Below are positions 62,201 through 64,000 of a stretch of DNA of 64,000 nt, one piece after another. The stretch covers positions 124,001 through 188,000 of the forward strand of contig NZ_JAUSUT010000001.1 of NCBI RefSeq assembly GCF_030814215.1, read 5' to 3'. The position numbers were made by a program, and so were the translations under genes. Source of the DNA: Amycolatopsis thermophila (GTDB lineage: Bacteria > Actinomycetota > Actinomycetes > Mycobacteriales > Pseudonocardiaceae). Positions within the stretch are counted from its first letter, which is position 1. Each line of letters begins with the position of its first letter. A model generated the notes under the pieces. That model was not told where the DNA came from, searched no databases, and saw only the letters and a program-made list of their open reading frames with translations.

Positions 62201-63160
62201 GACCCGGTGGACTCGATGATCGGGCGCCGGCAGGCCGCCGGGGTGCCGGAGCAGGCGCCCGGCCGCGGCCTGGCGCCGGACGGCATGCACTTCCTGGCGG
62301 CAGTGCCCCGGGTGGACGGCCGGGAGACCGCCGACGACCTGCCCGCCGGGATCGAGCACCTGGTCGAGACGGTCAACGCGGCATGGCCGGGCAAGCCGGC
62401 GCCGCGGGTGCGGCTACTCCCGCCGATGCTGCCCTACACGGCGCTGCCCGCGCCGGACGAGCACGGCATCCCGATCGGGATCTCCGAGGCCGACCTGCAG
62501 CCGGTCGCGCTGGACTTCACCACCGAGCCCCACCTGGTCCTCTTCGGCGACGTGGAGAGCGGCAAGAGCACGTTCCTGCGGGCGCTGGCCACGAGCATCA
62601 TGGCCCGCTACACGCCCGACCAGGCGCAGATCGCCCTGGTCGACTTCCGCCGGAGCATGCTCGGGCTCGTCCCGGAGGAGTACTTGATCGGTTACGCGAC
62701 CTCCAGCGGAACCGTGCAGCAGATGGTGCGTCTGACTGTTGACGCGATGCAGAAGCGACTGCCGGGAGGTGACATCACGCCGGAGCAGCTCCGCTCCCGC
62801 AGCTGGTGGAGCGGACCGGAGCTGTTCATGCTGGTCGACGACTACGACCTGGTCGCGCCGAACCCGCACGACAACCCGCTGACGCCCCTGCTGGAGTACA
62901 TGACGCAGGGCCGCGACATCGGCCTCCACCTGGTGGTCACCCGTCGCACCGGCGGTGCCGCGCGGGCCATGTTCGACCCGGTCATCTCCCGCATCCGGGA
63001 CCTGGCCTCGCCGGGGATCCTGATGTCGGGCAACCGCGAAGAAGGGCCGCTGCTGGGCAACATCAAGCCCCAGAAGTTGCCCCCGGGCCGCGGCTGGCTG
63101 ATCACCCGCGGCGCGGGCGCCCGGCTGGTCCAGCTCGCGGACCTGCCGCCGCAGGCCTGA
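59207..63160 (+). CDS. eccC: ESX motor ATPase EccC (FtsK/SpoIIIE type, three ATPase domains)
   Basis: 1,317 residues as a single chain (EccCa and EccCb fused). Two membrane spans at about 38-85, a stalk/DUF domain, then three ATPase domains: P-loop GATGSGKS near 478 with Walker B LLIVVDEFSEL; GGPHSGKS near 831 with LFLVVDGWGTL; and GDVESGKS near 1113 with LFMLVDDYDLV. Only the first has the full Asp-Glu Walker B, as expected, since ATPase 1 is the main motor while the others bind substrate signals. The start is a rare TTG, fixed by GGGAGG nine bases upstream. A hairpin follows the stop. Confidence 0.95.
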   Translation: MGTIIVKRPLRRPAPDLPSGDVVLDPPPENPPPAGKSWTRVLMILPMLAGTGGMALLIGAGRSGPLMYVAGGLYGVAVLGMILFQIISQGGQGASKQEMIANRRRYMRRLSQLRAQVRDTIDQQRTAMFYRHPDPARLWSTAQSARLWERRPGDWDFTVIRIGLGSQELATPLVPPETKPIDELEPLCAMALRKFVTTYSTVADLPVAVALRGFSRIYLTGDDDRKRAMARALVAQLGTFHAPGDVLTAFCVRERELWDWAKWLPHALHPTKTDAVGQIRLVAPSVTALEAMLDDVLANRPRFNPGTQPIEGSTHVVVFVDGGDTGGSEHLMIEGGVEGVTVIDLSGEPPRLLDSATLVLDVSPDGNLTSRTMDGAGNIGTADGLDVTEMRGLVRTLAPMRLSALTASEQPLSGSLELTDLLGLGDPYEFDLAKSWEARSNRDRLRVPIGITADGRPMELDLKESAQDGMGPHGLLVGATGSGKSELLRTLVLALAVTHDSEILNFVLVDFKGGATFTKLDRLPHTSAVITNLADELHLVDRMLDAIGGELVRRQELLRKAGNYGSQRDYEKARIAGAPLDPLPALLIVVDEFSELLTARPDFIDMFVQIGRVGRSLGVHLLLASQRLEEGRLRGLDSHLSYRIALRTFSAMESRVVLGTPDAFQLPRSPGNGFLKTGVDELTRFKAAYVSGVHRRGTVQRTDDEGRQIDPVQDYSTAYLRPRLAEKPLEQPKPADDDLGETLMDVLVERLEGQGAPAHQVWLPPLAEPPTLDKLLEPLVQDPERGLTTGVREHRGALRAAAGIIDRPADQRRDVCWLDLSGAGGNVAVVGGPHSGKSTAVRSIIASLALTHTPAEVQFFCLDFGGGGLAALRDLAHVGGVATRREVDRVRRTIAEARTLIAEREQRFAENGIDGMATYRRLRREGAFPDDPFGDLFLVVDGWGTLRTEFDDLEPDVAEVVNRGLAFGVHVIAAANRWMDLRMNLRDMFGSRIELRLGDPVDSMIGRRQAAGVPEQAPGRGLAPDGMHFLAAVPRVDGRETADDLPAGIEHLVETVNAAWPGKPAPRVRLLPPMLPYTALPAPDEHGIPIGISEADLQPVALDFTTEPHLVLFGDVESGKSTFLRALATSIMARYTPDQAQIALVDFRRSMLGLVPEEYLIGYATSSGTVQQMVRLTVDAMQKRLPGGDITPEQLRSRSWWSGPELFMLVDDYDLVAPNPHDNPLTPLLEYMTQGRDIGLHLVVTRRTGGAARAMFDPVISRIRDLASPGILMSGNREEGPLLGNIKPQKLPPGRGWLITRGAGARLVQLADLPPQA

Positions 63161-63178
63161 GGACAGGCGGACAACGAG

Positions 63179-63201
63179 CCACCGGGCTTGACACCCGGTG
63201 G
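63179..63201. terminator. Hairpin after eccC
   Basis: CCACCGGG (63179-63186) and CCCGGTGG (63194-63201) form a perfect 8-bp stem. The loop contains TTGACA (63188-63193), a perfect -35 hexamer, but no matching -10 box lies 16-19 bp further on. Confidence 0.55.
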
Positions 63202-63238
63202 TTAGCTGGGGTGTGCGGGGGTCTGCCGCCCCCTACCC

Positions 63239-63263
63239 CCGGCGGGCCCCCGCGACCCGCCGG
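63239..63263 (+). other. Hairpin in the leader of the last gene
   Basis: CCGGCGGG (63239-63246) pairs with CCCGCCGG (63256-63263), loop of nine bases, ending 27 bases before the GTG start. Either a second terminator or a 5' leader structure. Confidence 0.4.
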
Positions 63264-63289
63264 CTCACACGACGTTTGGGAGGGACCTC

Positions 63290-64000
63290 GTGGCACCGAT
63301 ACCGGAGGACGACGGCGGCATCCCGACCCCGGACTGGGCGGCGCACGGTGCCGAGCTCGAACTCGACCCGACGAACTTCCGCAACTACGGGCGGAACATC
63401 GCGCAGGTCGGCAAGGACCTCAGCACGGACTCCATGTCCGCCAACTCGGCACTGCAGGGGCCTGGGCCGAAGGACATGCTGCTCAGCACGTCCTTCCAGC
63501 CGGGCCAGGACGTGCAGGCGGCCGCCACCCGCAACGCCCAGGAGGTCGGGCTGTTCGTCACCGACCTCACCAAGAACGTCACCGCGATCGCCTCGGTCGC
63601 CCTGCTCATGGGCGAGGTGTTCGAGAACATGGACGCCGGCAACGCCGCGATGGTGGACGCGGTCGAGTGGGCCTTCCTGATGAAGGGCGGCAAGAAGCCG
63701 GCCGGGCTGCCGTCCTGGGTCGACCCGAAGAAGACCGTCGCCGACACCTTCGCGGCGCCGGTGGGCTCGGGCATGACCAACACCACCGGCGACCATCTGA
63801 TCAACACCATCGTCGTGGGCAACATGACGATCACGACCTACCGGACCGCCGACGGCGGCACCCGGACGATCCAGTCCAACGGCGTCATCACCACGGAGTA
63901 CCTGGACGGCAAGGACGGCAAGCGCCGCTACGAGATCCGGACGACCAAGGAGGAGGGCCGCGACGAAACCGTCACGATCAACTACCTCAACGGCGAACCG
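63290..64000 (+). CDS. Probable ESX substrate, N-terminal 237 residues (runs off right edge)
   Basis: GTG start with GGGAGGGACC upstream; the frame stays open to the window end. The first ~140 residues are helical (NYGRNIAQVGKDL, FVTDLTKNVTAIASVALLMG, AMVDAVEWAFLMKGG), reminiscent of WXG100-like export domains. After LPSWVDPKKT the sequence turns into beta repeats rich in Thr/Gly (TITTYRTADGGTRTIQSNG, RRYEIRTTKEEG). No signal peptide or cysteine. Its place behind eccC and this architecture suggest a secreted ESX effector or surface protein. Family not recognised, C-terminus not seen. Confidence 0.6.
   Translation, partial: MAPIPEDDGGIPTPDWAAHGAELELDPTNFRNYGRNIAQVGKDLSTDSMSANSALQGPGPKDMLLSTSFQPGQDVQAAATRNAQEVGLFVTDLTKNVTAIASVALLMGEVFENMDAGNAAMVDAVEWAFLMKGGKKPAGLPSWVDPKKTVADTFAAPVGSGMTNTTGDHLINTIVVGNMTITTYRTADGGTRTIQSNGVITTEYLDGKDGKRRYEIRTTKEEGRDETVTINYLNGEP

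Noticed and set aside
59168-62359. Minus-strand 1,063-codon frame opposite eccC
   Set aside because: EccC motifs on the + strand are unambiguous; the antisense product has no domains.
63188-63193. Perfect TTGACA as promoter of the last gene
   Set aside because: It lies in the loop of the eccC terminator and no -10 box is present at usable distance.

Overview
The window is very GC-rich, uses GTG and TTG starts freely, has strong G/C bias at codon third positions, and carries a type VII (ESX) secretion locus beside AfsR/SARP-type regulators. This fits a filamentous actinomycete, most likely Pseudonocardiaceae (Amycolatopsis or Saccharopolyspora relatives). That placement is inference; no rRNA or other marker is present.

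Left part (1-12 kb), regulation: a truncated unknown gene at the edge, then three large STAND-type regulators on the minus strand (XRE-NB-ARC-TPR; XRE-SARP-NB-ARC-TPR; SARP-NB-ARC-TPR). Between them lie a LuxR-type regulator with an atypical receiver domain and a divergent LysR / F420-type luciferase-like oxidoreductase pair. A heptamer direct repeat with 11-bp period precedes the second STAND regulator and looks like a SARP operator.

12-16.7 kb, T7SS accessory region: two SseB-family proteins flank an EccA-like AAA+ ATPase with an N-terminal parallel beta-helix. Between the ATPase and the second SseB lie a decayed helical-repeat gene and the remains of an IS481-family transposase.

16.7-54 kb, effector: one minus-strand open frame of 12,146 codons (16733-53173). 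It starts with a WXG100/CpnT-like export domain, follows a small helical protein and a YbaB/EbfC-like protein, and carries a chain of toxin-like modules: a kinase-like domain, EndoU RNase, a metal-dependent amidohydrolase, an APH-type kinase, an HEXXH zincin-like segment and a C-terminal PD-(D/E)XK-type nuclease. At two places (45162-44605 and 22158-21904) third-position G/C bias leaves the long frame and moves to another frame, where a small gene with its own start and stop sits, just downstream of a toxin-like domain, where an immunity gene would be expected. The long frame stays open through both as a Gly/Ala/Asp-rich stretch. So the locus is either a single ~12,000-residue protein with two overprinted immunity-like genes, or a string of toxin and immunity genes whose stop codons have been lost. 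This is the most unusual part of the window.

54-64 kb, secretion machine: mycP, two WXG100 genes, eccB, eccD and eccC, arranged around two divergent promoters, followed by a gene running off the right edge that is probably another ESX substrate. The mycosin has lost all three catalytic residues of the subtilase triad and should be a pseudoprotease. No eccE was seen.

Working model (inference): EccB/EccC/EccD plus the dead mycosin form the channel, the EccA-like ATPase and WXG100 proteins assist export, the giant protein is the cargo, and the nested small proteins and possibly the SseB proteins protect the producer.
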